Of a stretch of 64,000 nt of DNA, positions 44,104-52,993 are shown in pieces (the first letter of the stretch is position 1; every line of letters starts with the position of its first letter). The notes under the pieces were generated by a model. It was not told where the DNA came from and did not search any database. It was given only the letters and a program-made list of their open reading frames with translations. The stretch covers positions 1-64,000 of the forward strand of contig NZ_FNAU01000012.1 of NCBI RefSeq assembly GCF_900102025.1. Reading direction: 5' to 3'. The DNA comes from Actinobaculum suis (lineage in GTDB: Bacteria; Actinomycetota; Actinomycetes; Actinomycetales; Actinomycetaceae). The position numbers and the translations under genes are program-made.

Positions 44104-46662
44104 TTAGTCGCAGGTGCGCCCGTTGACGGGCTGGTAGGTCCAGTTGTACGAAGAATCCTCAACCACTGTCCCTTCCGGGTCGGTAACGGTCCGCGCCACC
44201 GTGACGGTGAAACCAGGCCCGCCCCGGCCCTGCGGTTCGCAACCCGGCCCAGAATCTTGCACCATCGTGGGTTGGGTGTAGTTACGCGGCGCCGAAGTCG
44301 AAGTCTTCACGTCAAAATACTTGGTGGACCAAAGCTTAGTAACCACTTGGCCGTTCGCGATATAGCTGTCAATCACCGCGCCATAGGGCGTGCGATTGCC
44401 CCACACCATATCGATCGAACCTTCCCACAAAGTGGCTTCCCGGCCCATCGGATAGCGCTCAAAATACTTCGAATGCGGCTTGTGCTGAATATCTTCCATA
44501 CCAGCCAAATAACCAATATTGAAAGTATTCGTAGACAGCTGGGACAGCCCGCCGCCCAGCGCTGTGTCATTGAAACCGTTGGCCACCACGCCCGAATCCA
44601 CAAAACCATTCGCGTGCGTAATCGGCCCCAAAGTTTGCAAGAGCGAGAACTTTTCGCCCGGCTTGACAAGCGTGCCCGCTACCTTCTGGCAACCGACCCG
44701 CAAATTCGTGGTACGTACCGAATCGCTAGTGAGCGGCGTCGAAATTTCTGCCACCACTTCCTTGATCCCCATCTTTTCGGCATCTTCCGTGGTGAACGAC
44801 GCCGGACTTGCTTCCACTTTCGGTGTAGCTTCCCGTTCCGCCGCTACCGTTTTGATTCCCACTTGGGAAACCTGCGCTGCCAGATCCGCATCATCAATCG
44901 TCTGCCCGTCCACGGAAGGAATAATCGTGGGAGTGGTGTGGTCCACGATCTCGATGCGCGCGTCTTCACCCGGCTTCAAAGCATCCGGCAGTTGCTTGCG
45001 CACTTCATCTCCCAAGATTTTGCCGTCAAGTTGGAGTTGCAGGCCCGCCTCACCGGGAGCAAAGCTTGCCGCCTGGGCGAGGGTGGCAGGTTGGAGCACG
45101 GCTTGGGCTTCTCCCACCTTGACCCGTACATCTCCGGAAACCAGCGGTGTGGCTAATTCGTTTTGCGCTTGGGTGGCCAGGGCATCCGTAATTTGCGGTT
45201 CGCTCCGCTGGGCCACCAGCTCCACATTTTCCTGACCCTGTAGCGGGCCATCCAAGAGCGCCTGCCGGGCAACATCTGCCGGCACGGCCGCCCCCGACTG
45301 GCTGGGCGTGATCACCGGCGCAATCCCCTCGTATTGCAAGGTGGCATTTACAGCCGGGGTGCCGGTGCTCGCCATGAGTTCTTCGGTGTGCGCGGCAAGT
45401 TGAGCTTCGTCAAAAGTGTATACGGGCGCAAGTTCATGTTCGCTTACAAAGTGAGCCCACACTTGGCGCGGATCCAAAGAGAATTCAGTCAAGCCCCGCA
45501 AAGTCTGCGGCACGTCTACTTGTAAGCCGTAGCTTGCCGGATTGGCCGTATAAACCTGGCCATCTACCAGGTAGGTAACGTCCCGATTGAGCCGTTCTGT
45601 AAACGCGCTGGTGAGGGTAGCTTGCGCCGCCTCGGGATCGAGGCCACCAATTTCAATACCGGCAACTTTCGTATTCTGACTCACCCGGCCCGAAGCATAA
45701 TATGCCAGGCCCGTATAGGCCGCGGCCAACAGGATAATTAGCGTGAGCACTACCCACGGCCAGCGCAAACGTCGCGCAGGCGCATTTGCTACCGCAGGTG
45801 CCGGCGCGGGCGCGGATCCCGGAGCGGGTGCCGGAGCAGGTGCGGACGAGAGGCCGGGCGCGGATGCCGAAGCGGATGCAGGAACTGGGCGAGCGCCGCC
45901 TCCCGGAGCTGCGTTCCCTTGCAATCCTGGTGCTGGGTAGCCACCATTCGCATAAGCGGCATTCGGGTAAGCCACAGTTGGGGCTCCCGCGCTGCCCGTT
46001 GCGGAAACCGGATAGGCCGCGGCCGGATAAGCGGCAGTTGGCGCGGTGCCCGCGCCGCCGGCCCCAGGGGTAATACCGGCAACAGGTAAAGCTTGCGTGG
46101 CCTCGCTATTGGCCTGCGCGCGAATTTCGCTACTCAGGCTAGCGTAGGGAGAAACCACCGGCAGTTTTTGTGTTGCTGCCTCTGGCTTTGCCGCCGCTTG
46201 CGTGGCTACCTCAGGCATTGCCGCCGCTTGCATGGCCGCCTCTGGCTTTGCCGCCGGCCCGGTCTCTGGTGCGGCAGCTGGTTGCGGCTCCGGAAGGAGC
46301 ATCGTTTCCGCAGCAGGTGTTTCAACAGCCGATGTTTCAACAACAGCAGGCGTTTCCGCAGCCGGTGTTTCAGCAGCCGACTTTTGCGTTGCGGCATTTT
46401 CCGTTTCGGAGGTGCGCCCTGCTTCGGGGGCTCGCTGTGTTTCAGAAGTACGCTCTACTTCGGGGGTTGGCCGTGCTTCGGGCAGGCTCTCGGTTTGCGC
46501 AGTAGCACCCTCCCCAGCTTCCGGGGTCGGCTTTTGCGCAGCGGCTCCTGCTGGTACAGCTATATGCCCTTGTGCGGCGGAACCCCTCGTTTCAGCGGCT
46601 GCTTCCGGCCGGTTTTCGGGCACCGAGTGCGGAAGGTTTCCGTCTTTTTCAAAATCTGCCAC
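44104..46662 (-). CDS. VanW-domain membrane protein with peptidoglycan-binding-like repeats
   Basis: An 852-residue protein. Residues 1-295 are a disordered Pro/Ala/Glu/Thr-rich cytoplasmic part with many short repeats. A membrane helix lies at about 297-322 (WPWVVLTLIILLAAAYTGLAY). About 330-620 holds two modules like putative peptidoglycan-binding domain 4 (VAGIEIGGLDPEAAQATL opens the first). The VanW domain runs from about 655, with GEKFSLLQTLGP, ANGFNDTALGGGLSQLSTN and WEGSIDMVWGNRTPYG. VanW proteins are linked to cell-wall function, but the reaction is unknown. GTG at 46662 has AGAGGGAG upstream. It is probably extracellular and wall-facing. Confidence 0.88.
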   Translation of the reverse strand: MADFEKDGNLPHSVPENRPEAAAETRGSAAQGHIAVPAGAAAQKPTPEAGEGATAQTESLPEARPTPEVERTSETQRAPEAGRTSETENAATQKSAAETPAAETPAVVETSAVETPAAETMLLPEPQPAAAPETGPAAKPEAAMQAAAMPEVATQAAAKPEAATQKLPVVSPYASLSSEIRAQANSEATQALPVAGITPGAGGAGTAPTAAYPAAAYPVSATGSAGAPTVAYPNAAYANGGYPAPGLQGNAAPGGGARPVPASASASAPGLSSAPAPAPAPGSAPAPAPAVANAPARRLRWPWVVLTLIILLAAAYTGLAYYASGRVSQNTKVAGIEIGGLDPEAAQATLTSAFTERLNRDVTYLVDGQVYTANPASYGLQVDVPQTLRGLTEFSLDPRQVWAHFVSEHELAPVYTFDEAQLAAHTEELMASTGTPAVNATLQYEGIAPVITPSQSGAAVPADVARQALLDGPLQGQENVELVAQRSEPQITDALATQAQNELATPLVSGDVRVKVGEAQAVLQPATLAQAASFAPGEAGLQLQLDGKILGDEVRKQLPDALKPGEDARIEIVDHTTPTIIPSVDGQTIDDADLAAQVSQVGIKTVAAEREATPKVEASPASFTTEDAEKMGIKEVVAEISTPLTSDSVRTTNLRVGCQKVAGTLVKPGEKFSLLQTLGPITHANGFVDSGVVANGFNDTALGGGLSQLSTNTFNIGYLAGMEDIQHKPHSKYFERYPMGREATLWEGSIDMVWGNRTPYGAVIDSYIANGQVVTKLWSTKYFDVKTSTSAPRNYTQPTMVQDSGPGCEPQGRGGPGFTVTVARTVTDPEGTVVEDSSYNWTYQPVNGRTCD

Positions 46663-46803
46663 TTCAACTCCCTCTGCTACGCGCCAGATTCTACCTTTTT
46701 ACGCCGCGGTTCCCCCGTTCCCACGCACCTGGATCTCGCGGCGCGCAGGGGCGGGCGCGGCGCACCTTGCAGACGCCACCGCGCACTCGCGTGCTGCTTC
46801 TTA

Positions 46804-47511
46804 TTAGCCCTGTTTTGCCATATTCGCGCCGGAGTTTTCCTGCTGCCGGTAAAGCTCGCGCTGCTCTCGCCGAAGATTGCGGCGGCGCCGCACGGCATAT
46901 ACCACCAGCGGTGCCACCCCCGCGATGGGCGCAAGCACAAGCCAAATATTTGCCAGCGTTGCGTTCACCAAGACGACGTCGTTCGCGGGCGCCCGCCACA
47001 TAAAAGCAAAGGTGAGTGCTTCGGCCACCACGTAATAACTCAACCAGCCCACATTCTTGCAGGTATCGAGCGTATACCAGGCGCCCGTGGCGAGCACCGC
47101 GAAAGCAATGATGGGGCCTACCCACATCATATTGAGAGTCAATCCGGGTAGGCCGGCCATTCCGCCATGCGTCACCACACCCAAAATGCCCGCAAAGGCA
47201 CCCAAAATTGCGCCCATAAGAGCCCGCAACCACACCGGCTGGGATTTACTCCGCGCGTATGGATCTTCCGGCAGGGCCGGATTAGCTGCCGGCACGGCGG
47301 AGCCTGCTGGGAACCCCGGTTCTACCGGTACACCGGCGCCCACCGGCACGCCGGCCGGCAGGTTCGGGTTTCTGGCCGGCGGATTTCCCGCTTGCGGGCC
47401 CCCGCTCTGCCAATTTTCAAGATGCGAGGCCCCGGCAGGCAGGTTTCCAGCAGGCAGGTTTCTGGCCGGCGAGTCTCCGGCAGGCGGTTGTGTATGCGCA
47501 CCAAAGGTCAT
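46804..47511 (-). CDS. Uncharacterised small membrane protein
   Basis: A 235-residue protein. The first 90 residues are Pro/Ala/Gly-rich with LPAGNLPAG repeats, then about four hydrophobic helices (roughly 98-120, 127-147, 155-178 and 183-205) and a basic tail RRRRNLRREQRELYRQQ. I do not recognise the family. ATG at 47511 is chosen because TAGGCT sits 7 nt upstream (leaderless arrangement). A TTG at 47529 lies in frame but has no spaced binding site. The gene starts 21 nt after the typA stop, so it may also be read through from typA. Confidence 0.65.
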   Translation of the reverse strand: MTFGAHTQPPAGDSPARNLPAGNLPAGASHLENWQSGGPQAGNPPARNPNLPAGVPVGAGVPVEPGFPAGSAVPAANPALPEDPYARSKSQPVWLRALMGAILGAFAGILGVVTHGGMAGLPGLTLNMMWVGPIIAFAVLATGAWYTLDTCKNVGWLSYYVVAEALTFAFMWRAPANDVVLVNATLANIWLVLAPIAGVAPLVVYAVRRRRNLRREQRELYRQQENSGANMAKQG

Positions 47512-47518
47512 AGGTCTC

Positions 47519-47524
47519 AGCCTA
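47519..47524 (-). promoter_or_regulatory. Putative leaderless -10 box (TAGGCT)
   Basis: On the minus strand TAGGCT lies 7 nt before ATG at 47511. Confidence 0.4.
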
Positions 47525-47532
47525 GCCAATCC

Positions 47533-49551
47533 CTACTTCTTCGCGGCACGCTTGCGCCGGCCAGCCAGCTTGCCGCGTTCCACCGCGGATAGTTCGACCT
47601 TGCGGATGCGGATCTTCTCCGGAGTTACCTCAATGCATTCGTCATTGGAAGCGAACTCAATGGATTCTTCGAGGGTCATTTGCCGGGGTGCCTGCAAGAC
47701 TTCCATCACGTCCGCCGTCGCCGAACGCATATTCGTCATTTCCTTGGCCCGCACCACGTTCACGTCCATATCCTCATCGCGCGGGTTTTCGCCCACCACT
47801 TGGCCTTCATACACTTCATCGCCCGGGGAAACGAAGAAAGTACCGCGATCCTCCAACCGCAACAGAGCATAAGACGTAACTTGACCGGCTCGGTCGGCCA
47901 CCAAAGAACCGGTGGCGCGCGATTCGATCTCCCCCATCCACGGCGCATACCCATCAGAAATGGAAGCCGCAATACCGGTACCGCGAGTTTGGGTGAGGAA
48001 CTGGGAACGGAAACCGATCATGCCGCGCGCCGGAACCACGAATTCCATCCGCACCCAGCCGCTCCCATGATTCGCCATGGTTTCCATGCGTCCCTTGCGA
48101 GCCGCCATCAACTGGGTAACGGTACCCAGGAATTCTTCGGGTACATCAATCGTGGTCCGCTCCATCGGCTCATGGAGTTTACCGTCGATCATGCGAGTCA
48201 CCACTTGCGGTTTACCCACGGTCAGCTCGAAATTCTCCCGCCGCATCTGTTCCACCAAAATCGCCAGCGCGAGTTCGCCGCGGTCTTGCACTTCCCACAC
48301 GTCCGGCCGGTCGGTAGGCAAAACCCGAATCGAAACATTACCCACGGTTTCTTGCTCCAGGCGGGCCTTTACTTGCCCAGCGGTGAGCTTGTGGCCCTTC
48401 CCGCCCTGGCCAGCCAGAGGCGAAGTATTAATACCAATGGTCATGGAAATTGCGGGCGGATCCACGTGGATGGGCGGGAGCGGGCGCGGATCTTCCAGAT
48501 CCACCAAAGAATCGCCGATCGTAATCTCATCAATACCAGCCACGGCCACAATATCGCCCGCATAAGCGCTCTGTGCCGGGCGACGCTCCAACCCTTCGGT
48601 TACCAATAGCTCAGAAATCCGCACGGAAGAAATCTGCGGGGCGGTACCGTTGGTGCCGGCTGCCGCAGCTTTACTTTCCGCGTGGTGTTCTTCCGCGCTA
48701 GTTTGTTCTTCAATACCGTCCACAATTGCCTGCGGGTGGCGTACCCACCCCACCGTGGTGCCCTTTTCCAGCCGCCCGGAGTAGATACGCAACAATGCGA
48801 GCCGGCCCAAGAAGGGCGAGGCGTCCAGATTGGTTACCTGCGCGGCAAAAGGCGCGTTTTCGTCAAATTCGGGAGCCGGAATGTATTCCAAAATCGCCTT
48901 GAACAGCGGTTCGAGATCGGGGTTATCGGGAAGTTCGCCATCTGCCGGCCGCTGCAGCGACGCATAACCCGCCTTCGCCGAAGCATAAATCACGGGAACG
49001 TCCAAAAGTTTTTCCAGGGCTTCTTCATCCGGATTGTCCAAATCCGTAGCCAGCTGTAAAAGCAGGTCTGCCGTTTCCTCTTCCACTGCCGCAATCCGCG
49101 CGTCCGGCCGATCCACCTTGTTGATCACCGTCACCACCGGCAAGTGCGCTTCCAAGGCCTTGCGGAGTACAAACCGCGTTTGTGGAAGCGGCCCTTCCGA
49201 AGCATCCACCAGGAGTACAACGCCGTCGACCATCGACAAACCGCGTTCCACTTCTCCAGAAAAATCCGCGTGCCCGGGCGTATCGACCACGTTAATCGTT
49301 ACCCCGTCCGGTGCCCCAAATTCGCTAGCGGAAGGCCCTCGGTAATGGATCGCCGTGTTTTTAGCCAGAATCGTAATTCCTTTTTCACGTTCCAGCTCCC
49401 CGGAATCCATAACGCGCGTACCGGTTTTTTCCGGGTTCGCGCGATCCCCCAGAGCCCCGCCCTGCCACAGCATGGCGTCCACTAGGGTGGTCTTACCGTG
49501 GTCAACATGCGCCACGATCGCGACATTACGAAGATCTTTACGAGTGCTCAA
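47533..49551 (-). CDS. typA: Ribosome-binding translational GTPase TypA/BipA
   Basis: A 672-residue elongation-factor-like GTPase. G1 AHVDHGKTT (14-22), G3 DTPGHADF, G4 NKVD and G5 SAKAG are intact, followed by EF-G-like domains III and V and the TypA-specific C-terminal domain ([20 protein letters not shown]). It acts in ribosome assembly and stress adaptation. TTG at 49551 is the start: [17 protein letters not shown] fits the family and AAAGG lies 7 nt upstream. The longer open frame upstream is repeat-derived. An Ala/Glu-rich insertion of about 30 residues (around [13 protein letters not shown]) lies in domain II, making it longer than usual. Confidence 0.96.
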   Translation of the reverse strand: MSTRKDLRNVAIVAHVDHGKTTLVDAMLWQGGALGDRANPEKTGTRVMDSGELEREKGITILAKNTAIHYRGPSASEFGAPDGVTINVVDTPGHADFSGEVERGLSMVDGVVLLVDASEGPLPQTRFVLRKALEAHLPVVTVINKVDRPDARIAAVEEETADLLLQLATDLDNPDEEALEKLLDVPVIYASAKAGYASLQRPADGELPDNPDLEPLFKAILEYIPAPEFDENAPFAAQVTNLDASPFLGRLALLRIYSGRLEKGTTVGWVRHPQAIVDGIEEQTSAEEHHAESKAAAAGTNGTAPQISSVRISELLVTEGLERRPAQSAYAGDIVAVAGIDEITIGDSLVDLEDPRPLPPIHVDPPAISMTIGINTSPLAGQGGKGHKLTAGQVKARLEQETVGNVSIRVLPTDRPDVWEVQDRGELALAILVEQMRRENFELTVGKPQVVTRMIDGKLHEPMERTTIDVPEEFLGTVTQLMAARKGRMETMANHGSGWVRMEFVVPARGMIGFRSQFLTQTRGTGIAASISDGYAPWMGEIESRATGSLVADRAGQVTSYALLRLEDRGTFFVSPGDEVYEGQVVGENPRDEDMDVNVVRAKEMTNMRSATADVMEVLQAPRQMTLEESIEFASNDECIEVTPEKIRIRKVELSAVERGKLAGRRKRAAKK

Positions 49552-49904
49552 AAATGTGCCTTTCTTGCTTCCTCTAGCTTCCACTAGAAGCGGCGCGGTG
49601 CCGAAGGGAAGCGCCCAGGCCATGTTACTCGTATGCGGCAAGCCCCGGGCGGCGAGTGTTAGCAGTGTTACTGCCATACGCGTTACGCAGTTACAGCCGT
49701 ACGCGTTACGCAACCTGATTTTCCGCTCCCGGCACGTAAAAATCCCGTACACGAAAGCTCGGTACGTAAAAGTAGCGGGCGCGGGATACGGTTCCGGGCA
49801 GGCGCGCAAGATGCGGCGGTTCCGGGCAGGCGCGCTATATGCGGTGGTTCCGGGCGGGCGCGCTAGCCGCAGGTACGACGCCGTACCGCGCGCCGGTAGC
49901 ACTT
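49552..49904. repeat. 353-base gap upstream of typA with two repeat families
   Basis: TACGCGTTACGCA is duplicated near 49677-49710. A 28-bp unit built on GGTTCCGGGCAGGCGCGC occurs three times between about 49791 and 49875. No gene is supported, although frames here stay open on the minus strand. The typA promoter must lie here. Confidence 0.7.
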
Positions 49905-50513
49905 TTACAGCGGTAGTGCCTGCAGGGAAAGGGCGCTAGTCCACCAGATTCCGAAACCCGCGATGGCCAGGCCGGCAAGGATGCCGGCAATGCGGTCCCA
50001 GGCCGGGCTGCTGGTAATGCGCTGGCCGGCAGAATTACGCGTAAGTTCGTGGAAGGTATCGCGCAGATCTTCGATGAGGTTGAATGCCGACCGGGTGGAG
50101 GTAGTGATATCGATGTGGCCAGAGGCGGTGACGGGAACGTCTTCTCCGGTGGCTTTGAAACGCGCCCCCACGCCAGTGGCGCCGAAGCAGCGCGAGCGGA
50201 AAGACCTCCCGCGCACATCCGTTACGGTGAGGCCAAAACGAGAATCGACGCTGCTGATTTGGGAAAAAGGTATCCGTACCGTGCGGAAAGTATTCCGGAA
50301 ACTCACCGCTTGGTTGTCTATCGTCACTGCTGGCAACCAAAATCCGGCCCAGCCCAAAACGGCCATGCCGATACCGAAAATAGCGGTAGAAGGCACGTAT
50401 TTCCAGCCCGAACCGGAAAAGATCTGTGCCACCACGGCCAAGATTCCCACCGCGATGAAACCAATAGCGGCCGCTTTTTGCGTTGCTGAGCGAAGACGAT
50501 AGGTGGAGGACAT
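49905..50513 (-). CDS. Membrane protein with bacterial PH-like domain
   Basis: A 202-residue protein with two N-terminal helices (about 13-33 and 41-61), a beta-rich middle (VTIDNQAVSFRNTFRTVRIPFSQISSVDS) typical of small bacterial PH/YdbT-like domains, and a C-terminal helix (about 178-198). The function is unknown. ATG at 50513 has GAAGGA 8 nt upstream. It lies downstream of the opp locus on the same strand but behind a strong hairpin, so it is probably expressed separately. Confidence 0.7.
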   Translation of the reverse strand: MSSTYRLRSATQKAAAIGFIAVGILAVVAQIFSGSGWKYVPSTAIFGIGMAVLGWAGFWLPAVTIDNQAVSFRNTFRTVRIPFSQISSVDSRFGLTVTDVRGRSFRSRCFGATGVGARFKATGEDVPVTASGHIDITTSTRSAFNLIEDLRDTFHELTRNSAGQRITSSPAWDRIAGILAGLAIAGFGIWWTSALSLQALPL

Positions 50514-50591
50514 GCCCGTAATCCTTCCACAGCCGGCCCGCCGCTGACTACCACTACATGCCGAAGGCCACCACCTTCTTTCCCACAGGCG

Positions 50592-50643
50592 AGTGCCCCG
50601 GCGGGTCGTGATCTTTTGGTCACTGCCCGCCGGGGCACTCGTT
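50592..50643 (-). terminator. Two-tier hairpin downstream of oppA1
   Basis: A perfect 16-bp outer stem (CGAGTGCCCCGGCGGG at 50592-50607, complement at 50628-50643) encloses an inner GTGA/TCAC arm. No T tract follows. A closely similar structure lies downstream of oppA2 at 52901-52950. Confidence 0.65.
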
Positions 50644-50680
50644 CAGGTTATTAGATTCGCGTTTCTAAGAGCGCTCTAGG

Positions 50681-50744
50681 CTTTACTTGCGCAAGGCGTT
50701 ACTTCCGCAAGGCTTTACTTGCGCAAGGTGTTACTTGCCTTGCT
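50681..50744. repeat. 16-bp x4 tandem repeat containing the oppA1 stop
   Basis: GGCTTTACTTGCGCAA and variants occupy 50681, 50697, 50713 and 50729. The copy at 50729 contains the end of the oppA1 coding sequence and its TAA (complement at 50731-50733). Confidence 0.9.
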
Positions 50745-52476
50745 TCGAGCCGTCCCATTCGGGAGCGTTCTCTACGAAACCAATCTTTTCCTTGAAATTA
50801 GTACGGAAGGAACCGGTGGAGTAGTTCGCCAGTTCCCGCTTCATGGCCGACTGCGAAGGGCCATTCAGTACCGGAATGAGGCCGTACTCCTTGAAAGCTT
50901 CCTTTTCGAGCTCATTAGCCTGCTTGATCTGTTCGTCCGGATCAGAGACCTTCGCCAATGCGTCGATCTTGGCATCCAGTTCCGGCGTACCGGTACCAGA
51001 GGTGTTAAGGCCGGAGAAGAGCGGAGCATCCGGCGAGTAGTACATCTGGCCGAAGTAAGCCACACCGAAGGGATCGCTCGAACGGAACCCGGAGAAGTTC
51101 ATATCGAAGTCCTTGTTCTTCAACGTGGACGAGAACTCCGAAGAAGCACGCGAATCGATCTGCAGATCAATACCCAGGTCCTTCATCTGCTGCTGGATCA
51201 CCGCGGCCATAGCCTTGGTGGTCTGGTTATCACCGAAGATAACGTAACGGGCCGAAAGGGGCTTGCCATCCTTTTCAAAGACGCCGTTAGCATTCTTCGT
51301 GTAGCCAGCCTCCTCGAGGACCTTCTTCGCCCCTTCCGGATCGTGCTTCACAACCGCGCTGAAGTTATCTTCGTAACCGGGCTGATTTGAGTAATACACC
51401 AAGGAGCCCGGCAGTTCTTCCGTGTAGCCCGTGCCCTGGAAGCGGACGTCCGCAATCGCGGAACGATCCACTGCCATAGATACGGCCTCCCGCACCTTCG
51501 GATCCTTGAAAGCATCCGATTCCGAGTTCATGAAGAGCATGAAATTCGCCGGCGTCATCGAGGTGTAGATATTGATGCCGCTCATCGGTTCCACCGCGGC
51601 CAGGTTTTCAGCGGTAGACACACCAGCTACTTCGATTTCCGAATTGGTGAAGGCGTTGATAGTGGCCTGGGATTCCATGGCCCGGAAAACTACCTTTTCA
51701 AGCTTGGGCTTTTCACCCCACCACTTCTCATTCGGTACGAAGGAGATCGTACCGTTCTGGAAGCTGTACTCTTCCACCTTGTACGGGCCCGCGCCCCACT
51801 CCGGCTTGATTTCGTTCTTGTAAGCGTTATTGAAAACTTCCGGGCTATCTACTGCGGGGTGCAGGATATCGTTGAACAGACCTTCCCACCACGGGTAGGC
51901 ACCATCGAAGGTAACGACGACGTCTTTATCCGTATCACCCTTTTCCACGGACTTGATCTGCGAATAGCCATCCGTGCCATTGACGATGTATTCCTTGTTG
52001 GAGCCGTTATTCGACTTCCAAGTGGTCTGGAAAGCCTTGTAATCGATCGGCGTATCGTCGTTAAACTTCGCCTTCTCGTTGATCTTGTACTTCACAACCG
52101 TGTTTCCATCAACGACTTCCGAAGTAGCAGATTCCAGATAATTCGGGTTTGGAGCAAAGTCACCATTTGCTTCAAAACCGCTGATCTGCGGGTTGTACCA
52201 TTGCCATACGTCACGCGTATCAGAGGTCATTTCCTGCTGGAAGACGTTCTGTTGCGAGGTCAGCTCACCCAGCGGGAGTCGCAGTACGCCACCCTCCTTG
52301 AGAGAGTCATAGTCGGCCTTGAGATACTGCACGCCATCAGCATTTACGATCTCAACGCCGCCGGTGCCTTTACCTGCACCTTCGGCGCCATTCGAGCTTC
52401 CCGATCCGCCTCCCGAGCAGGCGGTAAGGACCAGGGTTACCGCAGTCAGGGCCCCAATCAATCCTGTCTTTTTCAT
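50731..52476 (-). CDS. oppA: Oligopeptide ABC transporter substrate-binding lipoprotein 1
   Basis: A 581-residue family 5 solute-binding protein. Lipobox VLTAC places the lipidated cysteine at residue 20 (LTACSGGGSG), then a Ser/Gly linker and the binding protein from about residue 50. WGAGPYKVEEYSFQNGTISF and NEKWWGEKPKLEKVVFRA are typical of OppA/DppA. ATG at 52476 is chosen because AAGGGA lies 6 nt upstream. An ATG five codons earlier lacks a site. It has the same length as, and very high similarity to, its tandem neighbour oppA2, pointing to gene duplication. A 17-bp palindrome lies 176 bases upstream. Confidence 0.93.
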   Translation of the reverse strand: MKKTGLIGALTAVTLVLTACSGGGSGSSNGAEGAGKGTGGVEIVNADGVQYLKADYDSLKEGGVLRLPLGELTSQQNVFQQEMTSDTRDVWQWYNPQISGFEANGDFAPNPNYLESATSEVVDGNTVVKYKINEKAKFNDDTPIDYKAFQTTWKSNNGSNKEYIVNGTDGYSQIKSVEKGDTDKDVVVTFDGAYPWWEGLFNDILHPAVDSPEVFNNAYKNEIKPEWGAGPYKVEEYSFQNGTISFVPNEKWWGEKPKLEKVVFRAMESQATINAFTNSEIEVAGVSTAENLAAVEPMSGINIYTSMTPANFMLFMNSESDAFKDPKVREAVSMAVDRSAIADVRFQGTGYTEELPGSLVYYSNQPGYEDNFSAVVKHDPEGAKKVLEEAGYTKNANGVFEKDGKPLSARYVIFGDNQTTKAMAAVIQQQMKDLGIDLQIDSRASSEFSSTLKNKDFDMNFSGFRSSDPFGVAYFGQMYYSPDAPLFSGLNTSGTGTPELDAKIDALAKVSDPDEQIKQANELEKEAFKEYGLIPVLNGPSQSAMKRELANYSTGSFRTNFKEKIGFVENAPEWDGSKQGK

Positions 52477-52595
52477 TCCGATTCCCTTCATGAAAGTTTT
52501 GGGTCTCAGCCAATAACGCGGGTTTGCAGCGCGCTACCTGTGACTTGAGGGGAATATTCCCAGCCACTTAAATGTCCATTCAGTAAGTATTAGGT

Positions 52596-52604
52596 ATAGG
52601 TGAG
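52596..52604 (-). promoter_or_regulatory. Block shared by both oppA upstream regions (CTCACCTAT)
   Basis: CTCACCTAT on the minus strand recurs upstream of oppA2 at 54847-54855. The distance to the palindrome is nearly equal in both (48 and 49 bases). It could be part of the promoter or a second regulator site. Confidence 0.5.
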
Positions 52605-52651
52605 CCCCATTGAGGGAATACGTTACCTGTAGTTTACTTTCTCATCTCTTT

Positions 52652-52668
52652 TGTCCACATACTGGACA
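52652..52668 (-). promoter_or_regulatory. Operator-like palindrome upstream of oppA1
   Basis: TGTCCACATACTGGACA is a perfect inverted repeat with arms TGTCCA/TGGACA and a 5-base centre. A near-identical site lies at the same relative place upstream of oppA2. Confidence 0.65.
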
Positions 52669-52900
52669 CGTATCTTTAAGATTTCGGGGAAAATCGACAC
52701 CTACCTGCGGCTGCGGTACGGGAATGGCTACGGTATGAGGGAGCCTGCGGTTCGTGAGTAGTCACGTGTCCGAACAGCTACAGCGTGAAGGAACCTACGG
52801 TTCACGAGTGGCTACCGTATGGGAACCGGTCACGGTATGGGAACGAATATTATTCGTGGGCAGGTATTGCACGAGAGCAGCTTTTATTAGGCGGGTATGG

Positions 52901-52950
52901 CGGTGCCCCAGCGGTCGTGATAATTACGTATCACTACCGCCGGGGCACCG
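52901..52950 (-). terminator. Two-tier hairpin downstream of oppA2
   Basis: The outer 15-bp stem (CGGTGCCCCAGCGGT at 52901-52915 with 52936-52950, one mismatch) encloses the inner GTGATA/TATCAC stem. It shares GTGCCCC.GCGG and the GTGA/TCAC inner arm with the oppA1 hairpin. Confidence 0.65.
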
Positions 52951-52993
52951 GGGTTTTATTGCTTTATGGCTGCCTATAAGGCTTGCTTAGCAA

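Larger units (their letters stand above)
52477..52993. other. oppA1 upstream region and oppA2 downstream region
   Basis: This 517-base gap holds the oppA1 leader, a conserved operator-like palindrome (52652-52668), a block shared with oppA2 (52596-52604), degenerate repeats around ACGGTATGGGAAC (about 52700-52850) and the oppA2 downstream hairpin (52901-52950). No gene is supported. Confidence 0.6.

Noticed and set aside
49552-49902. 117-codon N-terminal extension of typA
   Set aside because: TypA homologues start near the TTG at 49551, which has AAAGG upstream. The extension consists largely of translated 28-bp spacer repeats.
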